A program made the translations under genes and the position numbers. Shown here in pieces: positions 1-9,969 of a stretch of 64,000 bases of DNA. A model generated the notes under the pieces. The model was not told where the DNA came from and did no database searches. It was given only the letters and a program-made list of their open reading frames with translations. Location of the stretch: positions 27,234,249-27,298,248 of the forward strand of contig NC_090283.1 in NCBI RefSeq assembly GCF_037392515.1, read 5' to 3'. Origin of the DNA: Haliotis asinina. Taxonomy: Eukaryota; Mollusca; Gastropoda; Lepetellida; Haliotidae. Each line of letters opens with the position of its first letter. The stretch's first letter is position 1.

Positions 1-499
1 AAACTATTGCGTAAAATGCACAGTTTTCCCTGCAGAGTTAAAAGTGTTTCTCGGTGTAAATTTGTGGAAATCATTTCCGCCGTAATTGTCAGTTCGCCTC
101 GTGTTAACATATTTTTAGACATTTTGTTCTTTCGAACTGTACATGATGTAAAGGAAAACCGTGCAGCTCTGTTTATTTTTTTAATTTTCAGTTTTTAAAA
201 GGTATTCCCTCCTCCTTTCCAAGCACAGCTCAAACCAGCACATTTTCACTAGTGTGTGGACCTCCCTTTGCTTTGCAAAAAGTGTGCTTTTGAAAGCCTG
301 TGAAAATAAGCTATTGCTACTGTCTGAAGGAGCCTCCATTTGCTGTGCGTTCCATGTGTATTGTGTGTGTGTGAATCCCATGATTGTTCGTTTGAATCCC
401 AAATTGTTGGATTGTCAGTGGCAGACAGGCATCTGGTCTACTTCTAAGATTTTGATCACCTCCCACACTTGGATGAGAACATGCTGAATATTTGTGGCC
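1..499. other. No recognised feature (window start)
   Basis: I see no exon-like block with splice sites and no repeat I can name. The missing 5' exons of the RNF13-type gene (signal peptide and first half of the PA domain) were looked for here and not found. Confidence 0.4.
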
Positions 500-1055
500 A
501 ACACAAACTCCTGTCAGCTCACATGCACAAGGCCAACACAAACTCCTGTCAGCTGACATGCAAATGGCCAACAGAAACTCCCATCAGCTGACGTGCGTAA
601 GCCAACACAAACTCTTGTCAGCTGACATGCACAAGACCAACACAAACTCCTGTCAGCTCACATGCAAATGGCCAACAGAAACTCCCATCAGCTGATATGC
701 ACAAGGCCACCACAAACTCCCATCAGCTGACATGCACAAGGCCAACACAGACTCCTGTCAGCTGACATGCACAAGGCCACCACAAACTCCCATCAGCTGA
801 CATGCACAAGGCCAACACAGACTCCTGTCAGCTGATATGCACAAGGCCACCACAAACTCCCATCAGCTGATATGCACAAGGCCACCACAAACTCCCATCA
901 GCTGACATGCACAAGGCCAACACAGACTCCTGTCAGCTGACATGCATAACCCCAACACAAACGCCTGTCAGCTGACATGCACAAGGCCAGCACAAACTGC
1001 TGCCAACTGACATGCCTAAAGCCAACACAAATCGTAATCACCTGAAATGGGCAAG
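500..1055. repeat. 35-bp minisatellite, about 16 units
   Basis: A tandem array with a 35-bp period whose unit reads roughly AACACAAACTCCTGTCAGCT followed by GACATGCACAAGGCC. Nearly every unit has the palindrome CAGCTG in the same place. Outer units are divergent (34-bp variants, CAGCTC, CACCTG). Central units alternate between an ACCACAAACTCCCATCAGC form and an AACACAGACTCCTGTCAGC form, giving a 70-bp higher-order dimer. The short reading frames across it are a by-product of the repeat. Confidence 0.93.
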
Positions 1056-2545
1056 CTTATGTGAAAATATTTTGTATCATTTGCTTTGTGACTAGAGAAG
1101 AGACCAGTTTAAATATAGGGTCACCAAAGATGTCATGAAGGGGGGTAACTCTGGCCTGTTTATCATGAAAAACAAATTTCTCATAAGGGCATTACATTTT
1201 GACACTTATATTTGGCATTCCACTTTCAGTGTAAGAAACATTAGTGTATGTTTTCAAACATCGATATTTACTCATTCGAAATTCCATTTTGCTTCATGCA
1301 AGATATAAAAGTGTTTTACTTAGTTACCTCCCTTCATTTACACAATTCTTACAGGTTACACAACACCAAATGTTTTTCCATAGACTTCTATAGTAACCTT
1401 ATATTTTTGAAAAAAAAATCCAGGCTATCAACAGCCAAGCCATGTACATAGGGTTACAGTCTGACCTTTAAACTACAATAAAACACAGATTCTGTCCAAC
1501 TTGTCCTGCTGTTCTTTCCATCACAGGAAGCGGAACACATCAACCCTTCATTCCGCACCAAATGTCACGTACTTGAAAATATCGGTGCACACATAACCAT
1601 AAGTCATGGTGACAAAAAATGACAGCACTGAATACTTAAAATTGTGGTCAGTTTAATTACTGGATGGATGTGCTTTTAAAACACATAAACATCTTACACT
1701 ATTTCATCCAATCACAGCTGTCACAGGCCTCTGTCCGTTTGAGTTGTTTCCATACGGTCTTCGCTTGAGGGCATGTGATATTGATATAGTGTAGTGGAAC
1801 CTGTAATGTGGTCCTTTCTAGTGGAATTTACATAGTTACCTCCCTTCATTTTCACAATTCTGGGATCTTTGGAATATTGTGACTGTGGTCTGTTTGCAGT
1901 GAAAGAGTAAGGATGAATTTCATTTCAAGCGAAAAAGTAAATCAAATGAAGTGAAATTGAGACTGTGAATCCTCAAAGTTTGCCTTGCCCTTTGAACATA
2001 TAAAACTCAGAATTTGATTCAGCTATAAGTTGGATAAAATTTGTTAACAAATGTTCATAGTTTCAAATAGCTATTATTGGTTTGTATTACAAGAGAGTAA
2101 TCACAGTAATTGGATCAGTGAAACAAATGTATGGGCAATACATAAGTGTAAACTTATACCAACCCCACTTGTTCTCAGTGTTTCAGTTAAGTGAAATCCC
2201 ATAATAATTAAGATTGATCGGTAAACAACTTTTGTCCAGAGTCAAATTAAAATTCTCAAGATTTTGATGTTCATTTGGCAAGATAAAATTATGAGAATTC
2301 ACGCAAATTAATTTCACTTTATTAGGTTTAGTTTTTTGGTGAAATGAAAGTGAAATTCATCAGTACATTTTCACTGCAAACAGAATATAGATTACCATAA
2401 ACATTACTGGTTGTTGTCGTCATTAGAGTGACCCATGTCTGCAGCTTGACTTTTTAAAACTTTTTTCCTCCTTAACAAACTTGACCTCCTTTGCTCTTCC
2501 AAAGCAAGGCATGTGCTTTGTTTCATCTGTGTGTCTCGAAGTTTG
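1056..2545. other. Non-coding, probably intronic or upstream DNA
   Basis: AT-rich sequence without a convincing exon. A short phrase (AGTTACCTCCCTTCATTT) occurs at about 1323 and again at about 1835. Nothing else is recognisable. Confidence 0.4.
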
Positions 2546-2728
2546 TGGGGGCGGTGGGGTAGCCCAGTGGTTAAAGCGTTCGCTCGTCACGCCGAAGACC
2601 CGCGTTCGATTCACCACACGGGTACCATGTGTGAAGCCCATTTTCTGGTGTCCCCTGCTGTGATATTGCTGGAATGTTGCTAAAAGCGGCGTAAAACTAA
2701 ACTCACTCACTTACTCATTCACTCGGAG
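2546..2728 (+). mobile_element. SINE family 1 (tRNA-derived, full length)
   Basis: The head contains pol III-type boxes: an A-box-like TAGCCCAGTGGTTAAAGC and a B-box-like GTTCGATTC. The body carries GTGTGAAGCCCATTTTCTGG, and the 3' end is GGCGTAAAACTAAACTCACT plus degenerate ACTC repeats. It is the best-preserved family 1 copy and lies about 120 bp upstream of the first visible RNF13-type exon. Confidence 0.85.
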
Positions 2729-2849
2729 TTTGTGAAAATGGAGGCTCTGACAGATCAAGATCAAGACAGGTATTCAATGCAAAATCTTATCATAATGTAT
2801 GCTGTCCCCCAAAAGAGGCCACTGAAGAAATGGTTTGGTGTTTTTTCAG

Positions 2850-2940
2850 GTATTGCATGCGCAACAAGCGCACTTTGATATGGCGATAGTTCAAAACAGC
2901 TTCAACAACGATGAACTCGTCAGAATGGGAGGAGGGAAAT
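2850..2940 (+). CDS. RNF13: RNF13-type gene, PA-domain exon version A
   Basis: Acceptor TTTTTTCAG ends at 2849 and donor GTAAGT starts at 2941. The exon is 91 nt, enters in phase 0 and leaves one base (T). It encodes [16 protein letters not shown] followed by [14 protein letters not shown]. The same slot in the family reads NAQ..GY..AIVHN. Joined to 4426 the split codon is TAT (Tyr). It is homologous to the exon at 3181-3265 and has the same phases, so the two look like alternatives. Confidence 0.85.
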
Positions 2941-4305
2941 GTAAGTCCTTTGCATGGTGTGTTGCCATGGTGATACTAAACTTTCCCCATGGTTACTGTG
3001 TTTCTATAGCAACTGATTGCATGGTTTCCTTGGTGCCATTAACATAGGAGACCAGATTGAATACATCTGACTGTATCTCTGAATTTGGGTGTATTCTGCA
3101 TGGTGTCCTAATGGGCTTGTTACTATGGTGATGGTAGATTCCTTGGTAGATAGTGAAAGAATGCAGTGCAAATATTTCAGGTTTATAATGCACAGCTGGG
3201 AGGTTACAATCTTGCTATTGTCCACAATTCAGAAGGAAAGGACAAGATTTTTCCTATGCCAGGTGGTAAGTGTTACCCCTATACCCTCATATTGAAAGTG
3301 GAAAGGCTCCCTTTCCCTAAACATGTCAACACATCAATGTATAACTAAGGTTTGGTATTGCCAATATTTTCATATTGCGATATATTGTGATATATATTGT
3401 GAAATTGTAACACATGGGTTAAGGTAATGATATTACTGTTTCCTTTCTTTGTAAACAGTGCCACTGGCCACTGTCAGGACTTGATTGTACAAGAGATTGA
3501 CTGAAAATGTTTCCAAATTTATGATTTCACTTTTAAGTTTGAAACTTCAGAAAAAGTGTCACCATTTTGGTTTGCTTATCCTTACAATGCGTGCCAGTAC
3601 CTATCTGTTTTACTTATTCATATAGTTTAAAAGTCAAATGGAAAAACCTTGTGACACCACTTTCAACAAAGGTGATACTGACCCAGCTTGCACAAATTGA
3701 ATCAAGGATTGGTGAGACCAGAGTCTGCATACATTGACTGAGCTGGGCAACCATGTTAAACATGCAGCATTGTATCACAGTGGTCCCTGATATTGGTGCT
3801 CCGTTTAATTGAAATGATTGGTTGCAGTGACTAAATGATGAAGCAGTTGATCATCCCCTCTCATATGAGTACACAAACAATTTGGGAAGACTTGTTTGCA
3901 TTAACAATATTTTTCACAAGTTGGTTTTGTCCGTCATTATTCTTCGATTTCATAAGCACTACAAGCTGGTTCCAAGTCATGATTGACTATATTTAGTATT
4001 TTCCTCCAGGAATTGTCTTTAACATACTAGCCTTTCTTTAATGATGTGAAATTTCAAAGGCATTTTGTGCAATTTCCAAAATAACCCAAAAGAACTACAC
4101 ATTTTTCTTTATTTTTTGTGCATGAACAACCAGAACAGGTATATTTCATAAATGATGCTAACCAGTTATTTTTGGCTATTATGAACTAATCATAGGTTAT
4201 GATTTTTAACCAATTCCCAACACTATGGTCTACCACTGCGACGCCAGTATTTGTCTTGATTTCAACAAGCTCTCTCTCTCTCCCTGGCTCTCCTCTTTCT
4301 TTCTT

Positions 4306-4375
<70 letters not shown>

Positions 4376-7300
4376 TTACTTGCCTAGTCTATGTACATCA
4401 ATTAATGACTTGTTTATCATTACAGATGGCAGTGAGATTACTATCCCTTCAGTATTTGTTGGGTACCACAACGGCATCACCCTTGGCACTGAATACAACT
4501 ACAAAAACACCAACGTCCTCATCAATGTTGATGATGGTATCCCCGACATTGACTACAAAGTCTACCTCTGGCCTTTTGCCATCGTCATAGGGACATGTTT
4601 CTGTCTTATGTTGGTGTTCATGGTATGTACTTGACACTTTGTCAAATATTGAGGTCAAATTTAGTTCAGCAAGCATCCCTGAATCCTTAAACTAGAGGGT
4701 ATTCAGCCTTTATATCTCATATGAGTCTCAAATGCAAAGAGAATGTCTTTTACCATTAGTAGTTCTCAACCTGTTTTACAACATCAGTTCAGGAAATATA
4801 TCATACTAATAAATTCAGGCTGAAATCTTTTCAACCAGTGTTAAAATACTAGTTTACAAATTGATATTTTAATTGTTATGAAATTAAAATTCATAATCAT
4901 AGCAGGTATTTATCACAAAGAGTAATTTGGTTTGACTTCACAAGCAGTGTAACTGATAGTTAATGGTTATATATACAGCTGCAAGGGTGGACCATCTGAA
5001 CATCGTTACACCAGGAAAACATTCGGAAATGCTCAAGTACATTACTTACATGAAATAAAAGTATCTCATGCAATACCTTGTAGGGTTCATCATGCTTGTT
5101 CAGGGAGGATTGTTCTTGCTGTCTGGCACTCAATGGGTGCATTGAAATTTATACTGAGGGGAAAAAATCAGTGATCACTCGAAAGCTTGTGTGTTCATTT
5201 ATTTATTTACCAGGTTTCTTCACATGCTATGCCATACACAGACTTTTAAAAACCCTCTTCAAAAATAAGGAACACTGTTGCTTTTATGTGATCCCTAATT
5301 TTTTTTTCTTAGTATATATGTGTTTGAGTAAACTTTGACTAGAATATCATAGCATTGAAAAACTCTATTCATTCATTCACCAACTCATCATCCTTGTGAA
5401 AGAAACCTGTGCACACCATGAAACAAAATTGTCAAAGAATTTGAAATGTTTCATTGCATGTCGGTAACAGTCACCTTTCTGTTGTTTCAGATCGCTAAAT
5501 GGTGTCGTGACATCAGGCGCCAGAGAAGGTCAAGGTTATCTAAAAAACACCTTAAAAAGATACCAATTAAGAAGTTCAAGAAAGGTAAGTATTGTATACA
5601 CAAGATTAGTTTATATTGCTTTAGTGATTGAGTGACATATGTAAAGTGTCCTTTGTCTATTCTTTGAAGTCTGGAGTAATTGGACAGTGAGTGTTGTAGC
5701 GTAAGTGTGGACAGGTGTGACCTGTAGTCTTCGATGTTGCAGGTGACTACTATGATGTCTGTGCTATATGTCTGGATGACTATGAGGAAGGAGAGAAGAT
5801 GAGGGTGTTACCTTGCTCACATGGTAAGAATAATCACATGACAATAGCATGATAATCACATGACAATAACATGAAAATCACATGACAATCACTTGACAAT
5901 CGATGGTCATAAGTGACATACAACTGACCAGTCTAAAAGAAATCTATGTATATGTGTGGGATTACTCTTTCGTAGGGCCAGACCAATTTTATTTCTGGTT
6001 TTATGGAATTTTGCTCTCTGAAAACCTAAAGGCAGGAGGGGAAAAAAACATCACTAGTCAAAGTAATGTTCTATATAAATATTAAAAGTATTTTACTTCT
6101 GACATGAGGGAAAATAGCAAAATAAAATCACCAGTAAAAGCAATGTTCCATCTAAATGTTAAAAGTATTTTTACTTCTGGCAATTTATGATGTGTATATG
6201 GGGCAAAAAGCAATTAAAAATACCATTTTCATTTAAGTCTACATTTTTGGCCAATAAAAGCATTAGAAATTTATTTTTTAGTGGAGAAAATCATTTTTTA
6301 TGTCGTTTCTTATTCTTGAAAAAATGTGACTGGCAGATGTGTTAAACAAGAATTAAAATGGTCTGGCCACAATAAAGTGTAAAGTTTGGTATCTTGGGTG
6401 ATTACTCTCTAAGTCACTATGCAAAGTTGTGTCCCTTTGGTAATGCCAGGATTGCTTCATTGGTTTCAGTTCAAGATATTACAAGGGTAACGCTATTTTT
6501 CAGGGCATTATCATTTGCAGAAGCCTGAGGTCTTTCATTAACTGCCCGACGAAGGAGGGCAGTTGAAAAGACCGAGGGCTTCTGCAAATGATAATGCCCT
6601 GAAAAATAGCGTTACCGTTATTATAGCTAAAATGAATAGAATTTTTAATAAAATAAGAATAAAAACAGCCGCATCGGTTTAGAAGCATTTACTGCCAACA
6701 ACAAAACGACGGAGGTCACTGACACACATTTTACAAATATAGTCACGTCATAGAATAACACAGATGACGTCACTATTGAGAGTGACGACATTCGACCTTG
6801 TCCTTTACTCATACTACCAGCCGCCATTGTTTTCAGTCATCAACAACGTTAGACTTCCAGTTGATATTTTCATTGCTGTATGTTGTAATTTATGGTACAA
6901 TTGTTATGGTTGGCACAGGCAGGAAAGTGCATAATGGCACAGGCACAAGTGACGAATGTAAGCCAGATATATGGTCAATAATGAACCCAAGTTCAATCGA
7001 GCCGTAGGTGATTGAACTTCAACAGCTGAGCTACTTATGACGTCACCTAACAACGGGCTTGATAATGGCCCGTCGTCAAGCATTTTGCGGGCATTATCAA
7101 GTTACAGTGGACCACTCATTTCTGATAACGAGCGGTCGTTTTCATGATAATTCTATCCATTTTAGCTATAACTCCTGTTAATGATCCCCTGTCTTCTATC
7201 AGTCAATTATCGATAAATGATTGACTACAAGTATGAATTATGAACAGAAGACCAGCTGATGAGACAATTGCTATATGATAGCTTGTCACAAAGATATGTC

Positions 7301-9969
7301 ATATGACACGAGATTGTAGCCCATTCTTCTTTAGAAATGGACAAAAAAAACCACTTTGACAAAAGGATATTAAGAATCATGGAGTATTTGACAACTAATA
7401 TGAATTTAGATCACAATTTTAGAGTAAAATGATATGTACATCAATTATTTGTGTGTGTGAAAATTTAGAAACATTGAACTCAAGAACTGTGTGTCAAATT
7501 CGATGCAGAAATCAGAATAGAATGGCTGTACATCTAATAGTAGATGTGACAAATGTCAGTAAAGCCTTGTATGTGAATTCGATGAGAAGTGAGCCTTTCC
7601 CAAATACAAAATGTTTTCTCAAAGCATACATGCAGGAAAGCTGCCGTTTTGTTGACAGTTTGACCAGCAAAAGCAAATCAAATTGCTTGTTTTGATCACA
7701 TGTTATATTCTCAGGAGTATTCGTTGTTTTTAGAACCACGTTTTCCTAACAAACGACATTTACGAAACCTTAATCAATGCTTGCATATTCAAACATGAAC
7801 TTAAACATAGGTTTAAATAATATAGGTATCCACACTAAAACTGTTCTTACGCTGCAAGCCAGTACATGCTCAAGAAGAAAACGACTGCTTCTTGGCAGGC
7901 TATAAATACACTTGACTTCCTGTATTATGGCTGCGATCGCAAGCCAACCAAGGTATTTACAAATGTTGCATGCACACCAATTGTTTATGTTATTCTTGAA
8001 TGTACTATACAGTCTTATTGATTGAAATCTTTTTCAATTGAATATCAAAGTTTGAATGTCAAACGATCAATAGACTGATTATTTGATCAATCGATGCACC
8101 TCTACTAATGTGTAATGTATAAACACTATTCCACTGACGCAACTGCCATAAAAGGCGACTATGCTTGTTGTAAGAGGCAACTGATGGGATCGGGTGGTCA
8201 GGCTCACTGACTTGGTTGACACATGTCATCGGTTCCCAATTGCGCAGATCAATGCTCATGTTGTTGATCACTGGATTGTCTGGTGCAGACTTGATTATTT
8301 ACAGATCGCCGCTATATAGCTGGAATATTGCTGAGTGCTGCGTAAAACTGAACTCACTCACTCACTCACTCACTCACTCACTGACGCAACTTGACAGTGA
8401 TTTTCACCAAAGATGTACCTGTCTGCAGTCTGCATCAGTTAATACTTTCTATGCACATTTTTTAAATGAAATGATAGCAGTATTAACCTTAACTGACAAA
8501 TTGAGGCAGATAGTCGAAACGGTATACCACTTTATTAGTAGAGCCGCAGTATCTTGCATTTGGTTCAGTGCATTGCAATCGAGAAGTTTGGTATTTCCTG
8601 TTTTCATACCATTATTTCTATTAAGCCATAAAATTATGGTTATTTTCTTCCACATTATTATACCATGGAAAGTATGGCTCTTCTCAGTTTTCTTCATCAT
8701 TTCTCATATACTGAACTGAAATGACCCGATCCGAAAGCCTTGTACTACAATATGTTCTGTGGAAACAGCATACCGCTTCACAGTGTGAGCCATTGGCCTG
8801 CTATTACTAGTAGTAGCTCGTGGCTAGTCAAAATCTGTTCAGACCAGTAAATCCCAACAGTGACAGGCCCAACTGCCTGAAGAACTTCCATGGAGTCATA
8901 TTGTAAATACATCACTCTCTCTGAGAGAGTATTACACTCTTTAAATCATGCAAGGTTATGGCTTGATAATAGTGTTCATCATATTAGCAGTTTAATGATG
9001 AAACAAATTCAAATTTGTGAATTATTTTGTGGACTTCAGGCTAGCCCAGGTGGCTAGCACAATTTTGAATCCATTTCACACACTGCCATTTCACCGCGAA
9101 CTGTTGGTCTAGAGTGAGAGATCAGATAGTTATGCCATGAGCATGTATTCGTGGGTGGACACTGGCGCTTACTAAAACACTGGTTGTCTGGTGTTTCAGC
9201 CTACCACGTCAAGTGTATAGACCCCTGGCTGTTGAAGAACAAGAAGACGTGTCCTGTGTGCAAGCGACGAGTGATACCAGGCCAGGATGCAGAATCTGAG
9301 TCAGAGTCTGACGAGGAGAACAGTACCACATCCCCAACAGAGGCCACGCCCCTCTTGGGAGGTCAGACCAGAAGTAGTCCCAGTCGCAGGTCGACCTTTG
9401 ACACTTCAGGTGTGTTTCCTTCATATGTAGTCTATTGTTTGGCATTGAATGTTCTTTTAGAACCTCTTTGATGTTAACACCATAGCAAAATAAACAATTA
9501 CAGTTAAACTTACAATTTAGACTCATCAAAGTCTTGAATTAGGGCTGGTATCTGCTGAAATTACCTTTCTCTAGTGCCGCTAGATAAAGAAACTATATGA
9601 GCAAATAGCAAGTGTGTCAGGAAATAAGTTGTTTCTGATTAAGTCCAAAGATGAGGATTTAATGCTGAACAGAATAGATGTCACTCAATGCTTTGCTTAC
9701 CATTTTCAGGACTTCCAGAGGCTGTAAGAGAAGAGGTTGTGCCAGTTCAGGGGTCAAGGTCGGTTGAGGGTGGACGTGATAATGTATCAATAAACTCAGA
9801 TGAGGGCGCTGTCGGAGGAGTTGTTCGAGAGTCTGTTCAGGTTGTTGTTGAAAATGAGAATCCTCGGAATGTAAACACTAATTATGGATATTCAAGCGAG
9901 GAAGAAGTAAGTGTTGTCAGTAACGACAGAAACAAGGAGAAAAAGAGAGAACTAAACCAAGTGGTTTGA
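2850..9969 (+). CDS. RNF13: RNF13-type PA-TM-RING E3 ubiquitin ligase (5' end outside window)
   Basis: Coding exons are 2850-2940 or 3181-3265, then 4426-4622, 5491-5584, 5743-5823, 9200-9409 and 9710-9969 (stop TGA at 9967). Phases match at every junction and give about 310 residues. In order they encode the second half of a protease-associated domain, a membrane segment ([20 protein letters not shown]), a basic juxtamembrane stretch, a RING-H2 finger (CAIC...CSHAYH..C...CPVC) and a Ser/acidic tail. The tail has an ExxxLL dileucine-type motif (EATPLL, 9340-9357). The family consists of endosomal/lysosomal membrane ligases with a lumenal PA domain and a cytosolic RING. The domain order and the TPLL tail fit RNF13 better than RNF167 or goliath-type members, but the paralogue call is by memory. 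The signal peptide and start codon are not in the window. Confidence 0.92.
3181..3265 (+). CDS. RNF13: RNF13-type gene, PA-domain exon version B
   Basis: Acceptor AATATTTCAG ends at 3180 and donor GTAAGT starts at 3266. The exon is 85 nt, phase 0 in and one base (G) out. It encodes [16 protein letters not shown] followed by [12 protein letters not shown]. Joined to 4426 the split codon is GAT (Asp). About 11 of 28 residues match version A without gaps. Including both or neither exon breaks the downstream frame. Confidence 0.88.
3266..4270 (+). other. RNF13-type intron, no other feature seen
   Basis: Intron between exon B and the transmembrane exon. No mobile element is recognised until the pyrimidine microsatellite at its 3' end. 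Confidence 0.6.
4271..4376 (+). repeat. Compound (CT)n / (CA)n microsatellite in intron
   Basis: About 90 bp of almost pure pyrimidine on the coding strand (CT and CTTT runs), then about ten CA units. It ends about 50 nt upstream of the acceptor of the 4426 exon, so the intron shared by both alternative exons carries a very long polypyrimidine tract. Confidence 0.95.
4426..4622 (+). CDS. RNF13: RNF13-type gene, end of PA domain and transmembrane exon
   Basis: Acceptor CATTACAG ends at 4425 and donor GTATGT starts at 4623. It encodes [20 protein letters not shown], then the rest of the PA domain and a hydrophobic segment ending LMLVFM. IPSVF(V/I)G is a hallmark of this family's PA domain. It takes one base from exon A or B and ends in phase 0. 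Confidence 0.93.
5491..5584 (+). CDS. RNF13: RNF13-type gene, basic juxtamembrane exon
   Basis: Acceptor GTTGTTTCAG ends at 5490 and donor GTAAGT starts at 5585. It encodes the cytosolic basic linker [20 protein letters not shown] then [12 protein letters not shown], matching the family's stretch between membrane segment and RING. Phase 0 in, one base out. Confidence 0.93.
5743..5823 (+). CDS. RNF13: RNF13-type gene, first half of RING-H2
   Basis: Acceptor GATGTTGCAG ends at 5742 and donor GTAAGA starts at 5824. It encodes [20 protein letters not shown] then RVLPCSH, supplying the first three zinc-binding cysteines and the first histidine. The RING is interrupted by a 3.4-kb intron that has collected an inverted-repeat element and a SINE. 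Confidence 0.95.
5829..5902 (+). repeat. Short tandem repeat, about 20-bp unit
   Basis: Three to four imperfect copies of AATCACATGACAATARCATG just inside the intron after the first RING exon. Confidence 0.8.
6045..6185 (+). repeat. Tandem duplication, about 77-bp period
   Basis: The block ending TTAAAAGTATTTTACTTCTG is present twice with a spacing of about 77 bp; both copies begin with ATCACYAGT. Intronic. Confidence 0.65.
6486..6616. repeat. Near-perfect 131-bp hairpin
   Basis: The left arm begins GGTAACGCTATTTTTCAGGG and the right arm ends with its reverse complement. The arms pair over about 60 bp with few mismatches around a short loop near ACTGCCCGACGAAGG. It lies in the long intron that splits the RING. 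Confidence 0.93.
6618..7175. mobile_element. MITE-like element with about 27-bp terminal inverted repeats
   Basis: The left end reads TTATAGCTAAAATGAATAGA and the right end (7146-7172) is its near reverse complement (TCTATCCATTTTAGCTATAA). A second smaller hairpin (CTTGATAATG / CATTATCAAG) lies at about 7048-7102. No coding capacity. The 6486-6616 hairpin abuts the left end and may belong to the same element. Confidence 0.7.
8144..8383 (+). mobile_element. SINE family 2, with (ACTC)n tail
   Basis: It begins near AAAAGGCGACTATGCTTG, carries GATCGGGTGGTCAGGCTCAC and ATCACTGGATTGTCTGG, and ends TAGCTGGAATATTGCTGAG, GCTGCGTAAAACTGAACTC and about eight ACTC units. The long reading frame through here is repeat-derived. 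Confidence 0.85.
9200..9409 (+). CDS. RNF13: RNF13-type gene, second half of RING and dileucine tail
   Basis: Acceptor GGTGTTTCAG ends at 9199 and donor GTGTGT starts at 9410. It encodes [20 protein letters not shown] then CKRR, completing the RING-H2, followed by a Ser/Glu-rich stretch and TEATPLL. From memory, the human counterpart of this dileucine site has been linked to AP-3 sorting; here it is inferred from sequence only. Confidence 0.94.
9710..9969 (+). CDS. RNF13: RNF13-type gene, last coding exon
   Basis: The acceptor CCATTTTCAG ends at 9709 and the stop is at 9967-9969. It encodes an acidic, Ser/Val/Asn-rich tail starting [13 protein letters not shown] and ending KKRELNQVV. Tails are poorly conserved in this family, so the assignment rests on frame, splice site and position. 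Confidence 0.88.

Noticed and set aside
492..695. Open frame through the 35-bp minisatellite
   Set aside because: 35 is not a multiple of three, the frame closes part-way through the array and there is no splice or start context.
2546..2620. tRNA-like sequence as a true tRNA gene
   Set aside because: A and B boxes are present, but the acceptor stem does not pair and the sequence continues into a SINE body repeated elsewhere in the window.
8216..8719. 167-codon open frame on the plus strand
   Set aside because: Its first half is SINE family 2 with the ACTC tail ([10 protein letters not shown]); the rest is low-complexity intronic sequence without splice support.
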